Positions 19,852-31,559 are shown, counted from the stretch's first letter. The stretch is DNA of 64,000 nucleotides from Streptomyces tardus (GCF_018101125.2 NZ_JAELVF020000001.1:1948989-2012988), one strand, 5' to 3'. A program made the numbers and translations. The notes: generated by a model from the sequence alone, not told the origin.

Positions 19852-20424
19852 ATGCCTCTCGATGTGCGTCCGGCCACCGCCTACGACGACGTCCGCGCGC
19901 TGGTTGGCCCCAAGTCCCCCGCCGCCAACGTCTGTTGGTGCCTGAGTTACCGGCTGCCCTCGAAGCTCAACAAGGAGCTGCGCGGCCCGGCCCGCGGCGA
20001 GTACGTGGCCGGGCTCTGCCGCGAGGAACCGCCGCCGGGCGTACTCGCGTACGAGAACGGCGAACCGGTCGGCTGGGCCGCCGTGGCGCCCCGCGCGAAC
20101 ACCTCCTTCGCCCGCAACCGCAAGATTCCCCACGTGGACGACGTGCCGGTCTGGTCGCTGTGGTGCATCCGGGTACGGCCGGGCCACCGCAAGAAGGGCG
20201 TCTCGCACGCGCTCATCGCCGGCGCGGTCGAGTTCGCCCGCGAACGTGGCGCCCCGGCGGTCGAGGCCTATCCGCTGGACAACCTGGGCGCCAGGGTCGA
20301 CCTGACCATGGCCTACCCGGGGCTGCGCCGGAACTTCGAACGCGCCGGTTTCGTCCACGCCGCCGACACCACCTCCGTACTCGCCGGCCACCCCCGCGTC
20401 CTCATGCGCCTCGACCTGCGCTGA
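19852..20424 (+). CDS. GNAT-family acetyltransferase
   Basis: This 190-aa protein has the GNAT fold: strand [15 protein letters not shown], the acetyl-CoA loop [15 protein letters not shown] (a variant of R/QxxGxG/A) and the C-terminal [15 protein letters not shown] and FERAGF elements. A CWC motif near residue 26 is shared by a subgroup of actinobacterial GNATs. The acceptor substrate is unknown. The ATG at 19852 has no Shine-Dalgarno, so the mRNA may be nearly leaderless; an in-frame GTG at 19846 is the alternative. It runs convergent to the damaged kinase that follows. Confidence 0.88.
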   Translation: MPLDVRPATAYDDVRALVGPKSPAANVCWCLSYRLPSKLNKELRGPARGEYVAGLCREEPPPGVLAYENGEPVGWAAVAPRANTSFARNRKIPHVDDVPVWSLWCIRVRPGHRKKGVSHALIAGAVEFARERGAPAVEAYPLDNLGARVDLTMAYPGLRRNFERAGFVHAADTTSVLAGHPRVLMRLDLR

Positions 20425-20433
20425 CCCACCGGC

Positions 20434-21702
20434 TCACCCGCACGACCTGCACCGACCGGGCCCGAAAGCTGCTCCCCGCCCGAGGCCGCACCCACACCCA
20501 CGCCCACACCCCGGCTCGCCGATCTCGACGAGCTGGTGGACCTGACCCGTGAACCGGCCGCGGCGGAGGGCGAGTTGCCGTTCGTGGTGGAGCTGGCGGC
20601 GTACGTTGGTCAGCGCCTCCTGGACGATCCGGTACGCCGCCAGCTCCACCACGAACGGCAACTCGCCCTCCGCCGCGGCCGGTTCACGGGTCACCTCCAC
20701 CAGCAGCCGCCCCTGCGAGCCGGCGACGACCGTCACCTCCACCCGTCGGGCCCGGCTGTGGCGGCGTACGTTGGTCAGCGCCTCCTGGACGATCCGGTAC
20801 GCCGCCAGCTCCACCACGAACGGCAACTCGCCCTCCGCCGCGGCCGGTTCACGGGTCAGGTCCACCAGCAGCCCGTCCGCCCGCGCCCGGTCCACCAGCT
20901 CGTCGAGATCGGCGAGCCGGGGTGTGGGCGCGTTCGAACCGGGCTCCTCCCGCAGCACCGCGAGCGTGGCCCGCAGCTCCCGTACGGCGTCCCGGCCCGA
21001 CGCCCGCACCTGCCGCATCGCCTCGGCCGCCACCTCGGGCCGGTTCTCCCGCGCGTCCAGTGCGAGGCCGGCCTGCACGGTCATCCCGGTCACCGTGTGC
21101 GCCACGATGTCGTGCAGTTCGCGGGCGATGCGCACCCGCTCCTGCCGCACCCGGCGGGCGGCCTCCGCCTCGCGCTCCGCCTCGGCCCGTTCGGCGCGGT
21201 CCGCGTACTCCCGAAGCAGTTCGGCCCTGGTCCGTACGACCTCGCCGAGCAGCAGCGGCACCAGCGGCCACACCAGCTCCAGCATCGGCGCACCCTGCGG
21301 ATTGGCCCGGCCGCCGACCGTGAGCGCGACCAGCCCGGACAACACCGAGGCGACGACCGCCGTCACCACGGTGCGACGGCGATCGCCCTGCACCGCGACC
21401 GTGTAGAGCGCGACGATGACGGGGAGGTTCAGCAGCTCGCCCACATGCCCGTTCAACGCCCAGCCCGCGCACGCCGCACCGGTCACCACGGCCACCGGAA
21501 CCGGCCATCGGCGCCTTCCCAGCAGGGCCGCCAACGACACCGCGAGCAGCACCCACGTCAACGGACCGGCGGGCTCGTACCCCGGGTAGCTGACCGCGGC
21601 GTCCGCCCCCGTCAGCAGCCCCACGACCACGACGACCAGCACGTCCACGGCCACCGGCGAGACCCCCCGCACCAGCCCCGCCACCCGCTCGACCGTCACC
21701 AT
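20434..21702 (-). pseudogene. Histidine kinase with self-scrambled 3' end
   Basis: The first 310 or so codons encode a normal HisKA_3 sensor kinase: about five membrane helices (residues 16-152), a coiled linker, His197 in RELHDIVAH, and the start of the ATPase domain with its N-box (EALTNVRRH). After a strand ending in LLVEV, the reading frame does not enter the expected glycine boxes. It jumps in frame to a second copy of TREPAAAEGELPFVVELAAY...TNVR. It then runs into an inverted copy read as RQLHHERQLALRRGR and ends in Cys/Gly-rich sequence. ATP binding should be lost, so I call it inactivated. No response regulator is adjacent. The start is the ATG at 21702 or the GTG one codon later. Confidence 0.8.
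20502..20930. repeat. Inverted and direct copies of a kinase segment
   Basis: A segment of the kinase ATPase domain is present three times. The native copy covers about 20770-20930, a direct copy about 20598-20692 and an inverted copy about 20502-20608. The inverted copy lacks about 30 bp between two CTGGTGGAC repeats. The junction between copies falls at the short inverted repeat GGCGGCGTAC / GTACGCCGCC. This pattern fits replication template switching at short homologies. Confidence 0.85.
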
Positions 21703-21795
21703 GCCCCGACGGTAAGCACCCGCCGACGGCCACGCATACGACACGAGGAGTAGAGCCCCCTCGAAAAAACACCCCTAACCATCCCAAAGCGAAGT

Positions 21796-21851
21796 GGATA
21801 CTAGCGCCAGAGATAGTATCGCCAGCGATACTATTCCCAGCGCTAGTATCC
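21796..21851. promoter_or_regulatory. Concentric double palindrome, likely operator
   Basis: GGATACTAGCGC (21796-21807) and GCGCTAGTATCC (21840-21851) are perfect inverted repeats. Inside them ATAGTATCGC (21813-21822) and GCGATACTAT (21825-21834) form a second perfect pair. Both share the same centre at 21823/21824. The heptamer TAGTATC therefore occurs four times in alternating orientation. It ends 46 bp before the TTG start of the AAA ATPase and is much more AT-rich than its surroundings, as expected of a promoter/operator. Confidence 0.7.
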
Positions 21852-21897
21852 GAGCGATTCGGATGAGCGCACGGCATCGGTTGTGGAGGTGGCCCGC

Positions 21898-23316
21898 TTG
21901 CAGCAATTCATCGGCCGTACCCGCGAGTTGAGGATCCTGGACGACGTGCTGGAGTCGGTGCGCGACGCCGAGGGCGGCGAGAAGCCCGGCAAGTGCCTCC
22001 TCATTCGCGGGCGCAGACGCGTCGGCAAGTCCAGCCTCGTCGAGGAGTTCCTCCAGCGCGGGCAGCACCCCTACGTGTTCTTCACCGCCTCCGGCGCCTC
22101 GGCCGAGATCGAGCTGGACGCGCTCTCGGACGAGGTGAGCCGCTCCTCACTGCCCCGGCGCGACCTGTTCACGGAGGAGCCTCCGGCCAACTGGAACGCC
22201 GCGCTTCGCCTGCTCGCCGACGCGCTTCCGGACCACAGTCCCAGCGTGGTGGTCATCGACGAAGTCCCCTACCTCATGGACCGGGTCGACGCCTTCGAGG
22301 GAATGCTGCAACGCGCCTGGGACCGGCTCCTCTGCCGCAAACCCGTGCTGCTTCTGCTGGTCGGCTCCGACCTGTCCATGATGGAGGCCCTCAACAGCTA
22401 CGAACGCCCCTTCCACCAACGCGGCACCGAGCTCGTGCTCGGTCCGCTCAACCCAGCGGACATCGGCCGGATGCTCTCGCTGGAGCCGCCCGCCGCCATC
22501 GACGCCGCGCTGGTCACCGGAGGTCTGCCCCTGATCTGCCAGGAGTGGCGGCCCGGCGCCTCGGTCCGGGAGTTCCTGACCGGCGCCCTGAACAACCCGA
22601 CCTCCGCACTGCTCGTCTCGGCCGAACGCTCACTCGCCGCCGAGTTCCCGCCCCGAGCCATGAGCCGGGAAGTGCTGCGCGCCATCGGTTCGGGCGAGCG
22701 CAGCTTCACCAACATCGCCAGGGCGGCCGGCGGGATCGCACACACCACGCTCAGCCGGGCGGCCGAACTGCTCGTGGAGAAACGAGTGGTGGCCGCGGAG
22801 CTGCCGATCTCGCTCCATCCGTCCAAGGAACGCCGCTACCGCGTGGCCGATCCGTATCTGCGCTTCTGGCTCACCTTCATCGAGCCCCACATGGCAGAGA
22901 TCGAGCGCATGCGGGGGGACCTCACGCTGGAGCGCATCAAGCGGCAGTGGAGCAGTTGGCGGGGGCGGGCCGTCGAGCCGCTCGTCCGGGAATCGCTCGC
23001 GCGGCTGCTGCCCGACGGCGCACTGCCCACCACCCCCGCCGTCGGCGGCTACTGGACCCGGAGCAACGACGTCGAGATCGATCTCGTGGGCGCGGACCGG
23101 GCACCGATCGCCAAGAGCCTGCACTTCCTCGGCTCCGTCAAATGGCTCGAATCCTCACCGTTCGACCGTCACGACCTGGCGGCACTGCAACGACACCGTG
23201 CACTGCTCACCGAGGAAGCCGTCCCTCTCGTCGCCGTCAGCCGCAGCGGCTTCGACTGCGCCGGGCTCGACGCGACGTACGGGCCCGGCGAGCTGCTCGA
23301 GGCCTGGGCCGACTGA
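21898..23316 (+). CDS. AAA/P-loop ATPase of the archaeal-ATPase (DUF234) type
   Basis: This 472-aa protein has an N-terminal P-loop ATPase domain: FIGRTREL, Walker A GRRRVGKSSLV (about residues 40-50), Walker B VVVIDEVPYLM (about 115) and sensor-like LLLVGSDLSMM. A winged-helix segment follows (about 270-310, FTNIARAAGGIAHTTLSRAAELL). The C-terminal domain (about 330-470) carries the DUF234 / restriction-endonuclease-like pattern NDVEIDLVGAD ... GSVKW, with Asp/Glu/Lys residues in nuclease-like order. The family includes prokaryotic ATPases of unsettled role, some linked to mobile elements or defence. The TTG at 21898 is preferred over the GTG at 21883 because GGAGG lies 8 nt before it. The upstream palindrome probably controls it. 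Confidence 0.88.
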   Translation: MQQFIGRTRELRILDDVLESVRDAEGGEKPGKCLLIRGRRRVGKSSLVEEFLQRGQHPYVFFTASGASAEIELDALSDEVSRSSLPRRDLFTEEPPANWNAALRLLADALPDHSPSVVVIDEVPYLMDRVDAFEGMLQRAWDRLLCRKPVLLLLVGSDLSMMEALNSYERPFHQRGTELVLGPLNPADIGRMLSLEPPAAIDAALVTGGLPLICQEWRPGASVREFLTGALNNPTSALLVSAERSLAAEFPPRAMSREVLRAIGSGERSFTNIARAAGGIAHTTLSRAAELLVEKRVVAAELPISLHPSKERRYRVADPYLRFWLTFIEPHMAEIERMRGDLTLERIKRQWSSWRGRAVEPLVRESLARLLPDGALPTTPAVGGYWTRSNDVEIDLVGADRAPIAKSLHFLGSVKWLESSPFDRHDLAALQRHRALLTEEAVPLVAVSRSGFDCAGLDATYGPGELLEAWAD

Positions 23317-23333
23317 CTCGGCCCCGTCGCGTC

Positions 23334-23367
23334 GGCGTCGTACGGCCGGGGTGGGCCGTACGACGCC
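23334..23367. terminator. Bidirectional terminator between ATPase and geosmin synthase
   Basis: A perfect 14-bp stem, GGCGTCGTACGGCC (23334-23347) with GGCCGTACGACGCC (23354-23367), has a 6-nt loop. It lies between two convergent genes and can serve both. Confidence 0.85.
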
Positions 23368-23381
23368 GGGGGCGGTGGGGT

Positions 23382-26116
<2,735 letters not shown>

Positions 26117-26704
26117 ATGGACGCTCAACTTCGGCTCGCCCAACAGCCCGAGGCCGACGAGCTGCTCAGCCGCAGCCCACTGGCCGCGCTGGTGGGCATG
26201 CTCCTCGACCAACAGGTACCGATGGAGTGGGCCTTCAGCGGCCCGCGCACCATCGCCGACCGAATGGAATCCGACGACCTCGACGCCCACGAGATCGCCG
26301 CGTACGACCCCGAGGCGTTCGCCGAGCTGCTCTCCGCCAAGCCCGCCGTGCACCGCTACCCCGGCTCCATGGCCGGCCGGGTGCAGAAGCTCTGCCAGTA
26401 CCTCGTCGAGCACTTCGACGGCGACGCAGAGGCACTGTGGCGGGACGCCACCAGCGGCAGGGAACTGCTGAAGCGGCTGAACGACCTCCCCGGCTTCGGC
26501 AAGCAGAAGGCCCAGATCTTCCTCGCACTGCTGGGCAAGCAGCTCGGCGTCACCCCCGAGGGCTGGCGCGAGGCCGCGGGCGACTACGGCACGCCGGACG
26601 CCCACCGCTCGGTCGCCGACATCACCGGCCCCGAGTCACTGGACCGGGTACGGGCGCACAAGCAGGAGTTGAAGCGCGCCGCGAAGGAAGCGAAGGCCAC
26701 GTAG
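26117..26704 (+). CDS. HhH-GPD-type base-excision repair protein
   Basis: This 195-aa protein fits the actinobacterial HhH-GPD base-excision group. The helix LAALVGMLLDQQVPMEWA at about residues 21-38 and the helix-hairpin-helix LNDLPGFGKQKAQIFLALL near residue 125 are the DNA-binding core. The downstream GWREAAGDYG segment is where the catalytic Asp of glycosylases usually sits. Proteins of this type are shorter than EndoIII/MutY and lack the C-terminal Fe-S cluster, and no Cys cluster is seen here. It probably removes damaged bases, but the lesion is unknown. The ATG at 26117 follows GGGG-rich sequence without a strong RBS. Confidence 0.85.
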   Translation: MDAQLRLAQQPEADELLSRSPLAALVGMLLDQQVPMEWAFSGPRTIADRMESDDLDAHEIAAYDPEAFAELLSAKPAVHRYPGSMAGRVQKLCQYLVEHFDGDAEALWRDATSGRELLKRLNDLPGFGKQKAQIFLALLGKQLGVTPEGWREAAGDYGTPDAHRSVADITGPESLDRVRAHKQELKRAAKEAKAT

Positions 26705-26829
26705 CCGCGGCACCCCGAGCGAGTCGTCCGCGGCGCCCGTCGCGTCGGCCGTCCCCACCACCGGGCACCTGCCGGCAGTCTCCGACCCCGCCGGGCCGAC
26801 GGGCCGATCAGCCGCCGCACCGGACCCCG

Positions 26830-26865
26830 CAGCTCCGCGGGGCTCGGCAGCTCCGCGGGGCTCGG
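26830..26865. repeat. 18-bp direct duplication
   Basis: CAGCTCCGCGGGGCTCGG occurs twice back to back (26830 and 26848), just downstream of the VOC gene stop. Each unit carries a small CCGCGG palindrome. Confidence 0.7.
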
Positions 26866-27249
26866 TCACCGCGTCGGCTCCATGAACTCCAGCCGGTTGC
26901 CCAGCAGGTCGGCGGTGTGGAAGCGGCGGTAGCCGGGGAAGTCCTCGTTCCGGGTGACCTCCCGGCCGTGCGCCGTCAGCCGATCGGCGAGCGCGTCGAG
27001 GTCGTGCACCAGAATGCCGGGGTGTGCCTTGCGCGCGGGGACGAAGTCGGCCTCCACGCCCAGGTGCACCTCCAGCCCGCCCGACCGGAACCAGCATCCG
27101 CCCTTGGCTCTGAGCGCCGGCGGCTTCCGCACCTCGGTCATCCCGAGCAGATCGCCCCAGAACCTGCGGCACGCGTCCTCCGAGCCCGGCGGCACAGAGA
27201 TCTGCACGTGGTGCAGGCCGGCGATACGGAACGTCACATTCCTTGTCAT
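26866..27249 (-). CDS. VOC (glyoxalase/dioxygenase superfamily) protein
   Basis: This 127-aa single VOC module is built from two beta-alpha-beta-beta-beta units. The first unit has LHHVQISVPPGSED, with the His ligand in the first strand, and FWGDLLGM. The middle contains GLEVHLGVE. The last strand is LGNRLEFMEP, with the Glu metal ligand. This gives a plausible His/His/Glu metal site, as in glyoxalase I-like or fosfomycin-resistance-type enzymes; the substrate cannot be predicted. The ATG at 27249 has GGGAGGGGAG just upstream. It is divergent from the M28 aminopeptidase. Confidence 0.9.
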   Translation of the reverse strand: MTRNVTFRIAGLHHVQISVPPGSEDACRRFWGDLLGMTEVRKPPALRAKGGCWFRSGGLEVHLGVEADFVPARKAHPGILVHDLDALADRLTAHGREVTRNEDFPGYRRFHTADLLGNRLEFMEPTR

Positions 27250-27598
27250 TCAACTCCCCTCCCGTCAGGGCGGGTTCACCAACCCCCCACCCACGAGCCG
27301 CCCGCTCCGCGACACGCCGCCAGGTGACCCGCCCGTCGCTTTCCGTGCAGGTCAGCGATTCCGCGCCGCCTGACTCAGCCTCAGGAATCGACAGGAAACT
27401 GCCACACTCCACCCATGGAGAGTAGTCATATCTCCGCCAAATCTCCCCAATACGGTCATCACATTCGGTGATGTCTGCCACAGGCGTTCCCACCCGGTCG
27501 ACCTGCCGCTAGCTTTCCCTTCCATCACGTCCGCAACCCGGACGCCGCTGTCCCGACGCCGAACAGCAACGTCCCGCCGCCCGGAAGGACTCCGTCGA
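27250..27598. promoter_or_regulatory. Divergent promoter region with small inverted repeat
   Basis: The 349-bp gap between the VOC and aminopeptidase genes contains CATCAC-ATTCG-GTGATG at 27457-27473 in a relatively AT-rich stretch (27410-27480). This looks like the control region of the aminopeptidase. No gene is supported here. Confidence 0.4.
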
Positions 27599-29185
27599 GT
27601 GCCATCACCGCAGAAGAGGAGACGCCGCACCCTCGCCGCGCTCTCCGTCGCCGCCCTCGCCACCCCGCTCCTCATCGGCAGCGCCGCCCCCGCGAGCGCC
27701 GCCGACCCCGCGAGCGAGGGTCGGAAGCTCGCCGAGAAGCTGGTGAAGAAGACCGGCAAGAAGAACGCCCTGAACCACATGAGGGTGTTCCAGGCCATCG
27801 CGCTGGCCAACGAGAACAACCGCGCCGCCGGCGCCGCAGGCCACGACCTCTCCGCCAAGTACGCGGGCACCCTGCTGAAGGCCGCCGGGTACAAGGTGAC
27901 CTACCAGGACTTCGACTTCATCTACCGCGAGACGGTCGAGGAGAAGCTCAAGGTGCTCGCGCCCAACGAGCGCGACATCAGCATCAAGCTGATGACGTAC
28001 ACCAAGAGCACCGAGGAGGGCGGGCTGGAGGCGCCGGTCGCCGAGGTCCCGATCGACGACAGCGACGAGGCGCTCACCGGCTGCGCCGCCGAGGACTACA
28101 AGGACTTCGAGGGCAAGATCGCGCTGATCCAGCGCGGTGGCTGCTCCTTCGCCGAGAAGCAGTCCGCCGCGGGTGAGGCCGGCGCGGCCGGCGCCATCAT
28201 CTACAACACCGAGGACGGCGAGCTCAACGGCACCCTCGGCGACCCGGACGAGGGCGTCATCCCGACCGGTGGCATCAGCAAGGCGGACGGCGAGGCGCTC
28301 TCCGAGGAGATCGCGGCCGGCGAGGTGAAGGTCAACCTGGAGATCATCGAGTTCCAGGAGGAGCGCACCACCCCGAACGTCATCGCGGAGACCCGCGGCG
28401 GCGACGAGAACAACGTCGTGATGGCCGGCGCGCACCTGGACTCGGTCAGCGAGGGCCCGGGCATCAACGACAACGCGTCCGGTTCGGCCGGCGTGCTGGA
28501 GGCGGCGCTCCAGTACTCCAAGGCGACCAAGCAGTGGATGGGCAAGCACGCCAAGAACCCCGCCAACAAGGTGCGGTTCGCCCTGTGGACGGCGGAGGAG
28601 ATCGGGCTCCAGGGCTCGGAGCACTACGTCTCCGAGCTGTCGAAGAAGGAGCAGGAGCAGATCGCCCTGTACCTCAACTACGACATGATCGCCTCGCCCA
28701 ACTACGGCCTCTTCGTGTACGACGGCGACGACTCCGACGGTGAGGGCGAGGGCCCGGGCCCGGAGGGTTCGGCGCAGATCGAGTACAAGCTGAACAAGTT
28801 CTTCGAGGCTCGTGGCGAGGAGTCGCGGGGCACCGACTTCAGCGGACGCTCCGACTACGGCCCGTTCATCGCGGTCGGCATTCCCTCCGGCGGAACCTTC
28901 ACCGGCGCCGAGGGCAAGAAGACCGAGGAGCAGGCGAAGCTCTGGGGCGGCAAGGCCGGCGTCGACTACGACGAGTGCTACCACCAGGAGTGCGACAACC
29001 TGGGCAACGTCGACAAGAAGGCGCTCGACATCAACGTCAAGGCCATCGCGCACACTCTCGGCCACTACGCCTGGGACACCTCCAGCCTGGAGGACGAGGT
29101 GCCGTTCGCGCCCACCAGCGGCGGCACTCCGAGCGGTGGCGGTCTCCACGAGCACCACCACGACGAGGAGCCGGTCGCGAAGTAA
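27599..29185 (+). CDS. Secreted M28 aminopeptidase with PA domain
   Basis: This 528-aa exported zinc aminopeptidase carries a signal peptide (KRRRRTL, hydrophobic core, ASA-A cleavage near residue 35). A PA domain is inserted at about 140-240 (GKIALIQRGGCSFAEK, AGAIIYNTE). The M28 catalytic core follows: AGAHLDSVSEGPGINDNASG gives His and the bridging Asp, LWTAEEIGLQGS the catalytic Glu pair, YLNYDMIAS the Asp ligand and SDYGPF the final region. The family removes N-terminal residues from peptides outside the cell, as in Streptomyces aminopeptidase S. It ends in a His-rich tail (HEHHHDEE). The GTG start has GGAAGGA 9 nt upstream. Confidence 0.94.
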   Translation: MPSPQKRRRRTLAALSVAALATPLLIGSAAPASAADPASEGRKLAEKLVKKTGKKNALNHMRVFQAIALANENNRAAGAAGHDLSAKYAGTLLKAAGYKVTYQDFDFIYRETVEEKLKVLAPNERDISIKLMTYTKSTEEGGLEAPVAEVPIDDSDEALTGCAAEDYKDFEGKIALIQRGGCSFAEKQSAAGEAGAAGAIIYNTEDGELNGTLGDPDEGVIPTGGISKADGEALSEEIAAGEVKVNLEIIEFQEERTTPNVIAETRGGDENNVVMAGAHLDSVSEGPGINDNASGSAGVLEAALQYSKATKQWMGKHAKNPANKVRFALWTAEEIGLQGSEHYVSELSKKEQEQIALYLNYDMIASPNYGLFVYDGDDSDGEGEGPGPEGSAQIEYKLNKFFEARGEESRGTDFSGRSDYGPFIAVGIPSGGTFTGAEGKKTEEQAKLWGGKAGVDYDECYHQECDNLGNVDKKALDINVKAIAHTLGHYAWDTSSLEDEVPFAPTSGGTPSGGGLHEHHHDEEPVAK

Positions 29186-29285
29186 CCGGCGGCGGGCCCC
29201 GTACGCGAACCGCGGGACGCCCGGGAGCGCCGAATCCGGCCACCCCGATCCCAGCTCGGTTCCGCACAGGCACCGCGACAGCATC

Positions 29286-29320
29286 GGCGGGCGCCGAACC
29301 CACGAGGTTCGGCGCCCGCC
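29286..29320 (+). terminator. Terminator after the M28 aminopeptidase
   Basis: A perfect 15-bp stem, GGCGGGCGCCGAACC (29286-29300) with GGTTCGGCGCCCGCC (29306-29320), has a CACGA loop. It lies 100 bp after the aminopeptidase stop. Confidence 0.88.
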
Positions 29321-29461
29321 GCACGTACGGCCCGACAGCCCCCGGAATGAGGAAGTCCGGTGCACCGCGAGGGGACTTGTGCCAGGAAATCTTCCGCTTG
29401 CCCGCTATGCGTCACCCCGGCGAGGCTGCGCCGTCGGCGGTGCGCCCGGTAGGCTTTCCGT

Positions 29462-29758
29462 GTGATCTTCAAGCGCATCGGAAACGGTCGGCCCTATCCG
29501 GACCACGGCCGGGACAGCACCCGCGACTGGGCGGATGTCGCCCCGCGCCCGGTACGCCTTGACCAACTGGTCACCACCAAGGGCCAGCTCGACCTGGAGA
29601 CCCTCCTCGCCGAGGACTCGACCTTCTACGGCGACCTCTTCGCCCACGTCGTGAAGTGGCAGGGCGATCTGTATCTGGAGGACGGCCTGCACCGCGCCGT
29701 CCGGGCGGCACTTCAGCAGCGCCAGGTGCTGCACGCCCGCGTACTCGAGCTCGGCTGA
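29462..29758 (+). CDS. Conserved small actinobacterial protein
   Basis: This 98-aa soluble protein begins VIFKRIGNGRPYPDHG and has a conserved-looking core, WADVAPRPVRLDQLVTTKGQ, then FYGDLFAHVVKWQGDLYLED. The gene is placed in the conserved order ahead of the LytR_C protein and upp, as in S. coelicolor (about SCO4040, from memory). Automatic pipelines sometimes call such proteins VapB-like antitoxins, but no toxin partner is adjacent and I see no DNA-binding motif. The GTG at 29462 has no Shine-Dalgarno. TAGGCT 10 bp upstream could be a -10 box, so the mRNA may be leaderless. Function unknown. Confidence 0.85.
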   Translation: MIFKRIGNGRPYPDHGRDSTRDWADVAPRPVRLDQLVTTKGQLDLETLLAEDSTFYGDLFAHVVKWQGDLYLEDGLHRAVRAALQQRQVLHARVLELG

Positions 29759-30018
29759 GCCCGGCACACGGACTCCCGCACACGGACTCACGCACACGCC
29801 CCGAGACCCACGCACGGCGGGGCTCTCGGGCGGGACTGACGGGGCGGCAGGGCCTTCGCGCCGCTCACTCGCGGCGCGTACGGAGTCCTACGGCTTCACG
29901 GAGCGAGGCCCGGCAGAAGCCCGCGAGCGGCCCGGCGCAAGCCCGGCAGGGCGCCTTCGATCCACGATCGGTTGAGCAGCTTGTAGGACTGCCGTGCGCT
30001 GACGGCTACCCTGCGAAC

Positions 30019-30684
30019 ATGAGCATGCTGACACCCCCGGGCATGGGCGGTAAGTACCGCATTACGGGCAACCGTTTCCCCAAGATGCACAGGCCGAAGC
30101 GCCGATTCCGACTGGTGTTCCGGATCGTCGCGAGTACGGCCGCCCTGGGTCTGGTCGCCTGGGGCTCGGTGCAGCTCATCGATGTCTTCACCACTGATTC
30201 CGGCGGCGACACGGTCAAGGCGTCCAGCGCGTCCGGCCCGGCCTCCGGCGACTGCAAGCCGGGCGCAGCCGGGGCCGACGCGGCTCCGGTGAAGGCTCCG
30301 AAGCCCTCCGCGATCACCGTGAACGTCTACAACGCCACCGACCGCACCGGGCTGGCCAAGGACACGGCGGACGAGCTGAAGAAACGTGGCTTCAAGATCG
30401 GTGAGGTCGACAACGCCCCGGAGGGCCTCGACAAGAAGGTCAAGAAGTCCGGACTGCTGCTGGGCGCCCCGGCCGCGCAGAAGGACGGCTCGCTGGCCGT
30501 CCTCGGCACGCAGCTGGCCAAGGCCGACACCAAAACCGACGGCGCCCGCAAGGGCAAGGCGGCCAAGAGCGTGGACCTGGTGATCGGCGACGGGTACAAG
30601 ACCCTGGTCAAGGCCGCGTCCGCGGACCGTGCGGTCACCGAGCTCACCAAGCCCCGCCCCACCCCGTCCCCGTCCCCCTGCTGA
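30019..30684 (+). CDS. Membrane-anchored LytR C-terminal domain protein
   Basis: This 221-aa protein has a short basic cytoplasmic N-terminus, one membrane helix at about residues 32-53 (FRIVASTAALGLVAWGSVQL), a Gly/Ala/Lys linker and a LytR_C domain (about 100-205). The domain has ITVNVYNATDRTGLAKDTADELKKRGF, a pattern found at the C-terminus of LytR-CpsA-Psr proteins and as a stand-alone module in actinobacteria. The catalytic LCP domain is absent. A role in cell-wall glycopolymer binding is likely but unproven. It ends in a Pro/Ser/Thr tail. It precedes a strong hairpin shared with the convergent upp gene. Confidence 0.9.
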   Translation: MSMLTPPGMGGKYRITGNRFPKMHRPKRRFRLVFRIVASTAALGLVAWGSVQLIDVFTTDSGGDTVKASSASGPASGDCKPGAAGADAAPVKAPKPSAITVNVYNATDRTGLAKDTADELKKRGFKIGEVDNAPEGLDKKVKKSGLLLGAPAAQKDGSLAVLGTQLAKADTKTDGARKGKAAKSVDLVIGDGYKTLVKAASADRAVTELTKPRPTPSPSPC

Positions 30685-30866
30685 CGAGGGCGGACACCCG
30701 GCCGGTCGGCAGAGTCCGTCGGCGGGCCCGCCCGTACGCAGGGGCCCCGCCTGTACGACGGGGTCCGTCCGTACGACGGGGTCCGTCCGTACGACGGCTG
30801 TCGGCGGTCCGACAGAATCCGCCGGCTTTGACGACGGTCGTCCGCAGGCGGCGGCACGAGCACCGC

Positions 30867-30903
30867 GAAGGGGCCGGGAAGCATCGCGCTTCCCGGCCCC
30901 TTC
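30867..30903. terminator. Bidirectional terminator between LytR_C gene and upp
   Basis: A perfect 16-bp stem runs from GAAGGGGCCGGGAAGC (30867) to GCTTCCCGGCCCCTTC (ending 30903), with an ATCGC loop. A short TTC run at the right side and GAA at the left fit termination in both directions. Confidence 0.92.
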
Positions 30904-30923
30904 GGCGTCCCGCCACCCGCGAC

Positions 30924-31559
30924 TCAGCCGGCGGTGCCGTACATCCGGTCACCCGCGTCGCCGAGACCGGGGACGATGTAACCCAGGTCGTTGAGCCGCT
31001 CGTCCACCGAGGCGGTGACGACGGTGACCGGGGTGCCGGCCAGCTCGCGCTCCATCACCTCCACGCCCTCGGGCGCCGCCAGCAGGCACAGCGCCGTGAC
31101 GTCGTCCGCGCCGCGCGAGATCAGCTCCTTGATCGCGGCGACCAGGGTTCCGCCGGTCGCCAGCATCGGGTCGAGCACGTACACCTGCCGTCCGGAGAGG
31201 TCGTCCGGCATCCGGGTCGCGTAGGTGGAGGCCTGGAGGGTCTCCTCGTCACGGATCATGCCGAGGAATCCCACCTCTGCGGTGGGCAGCAGCCTGACCA
31301 TGCCCTCCAGCATGCCCAGACCGGCCCGCAGGATCGGCACCACCAGCGGCTTGGGGCTGGAGAGCCGGACACCGGTCGTCTCGGTGACCGGCGTGGCGAT
31401 GTCCACCTGCTCGGTACGGACGTCGCGGGTCGCCTCGTACGCGAGCAGGGTCACCAGCTCGTCGGCGAGGCGCCGGAAGGTCGGGGAATCGGTGCGCTTG
31501 TCGCGCAACGTAGTCAACTTGTGCGCCACCAACGGGTGGTCGACGACGTGGGTCCGCAT
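30924..31559 (-). CDS. upp: Uracil phosphoribosyltransferase
   Basis: This 211-aa cytosolic salvage enzyme converts uracil and PRPP to UMP. It shows the family hallmarks: the opening [29 protein letters not shown], the PRPP loop in [13 protein letters not shown] and the uracil-contact region [17 protein letters not shown] at the C-terminus. Length matches the family (208-212 aa). The ATG at 31559 is followed at once by the conserved start of the domain. It is convergent with the LytR_C gene. The upstream gene at 31661 is divergent, 101 bp away. Confidence 0.97.
   Translation of the reverse strand: MRTHVVDHPLVAHKLTTLRDKRTDSPTFRRLADELVTLLAYEATRDVRTEQVDIATPVTETTGVRLSSPKPLVVPILRAGLGMLEGMVRLLPTAEVGFLGMIRDEETLQASTYATRMPDDLSGRQVYVLDPMLATGGTLVAAIKELISRGADDVTALCLLAAPEGVEVMERELAGTPVTVVTASVDERLNDLGYIVPGLGDAGDRMYGTAG

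Noticed and set aside
29462..29758. VapB-type antitoxin
   Set aside because: No PIN-domain toxin or other partner is adjacent and no DNA-binding motif is visible; the gene context is conserved housekeeping.
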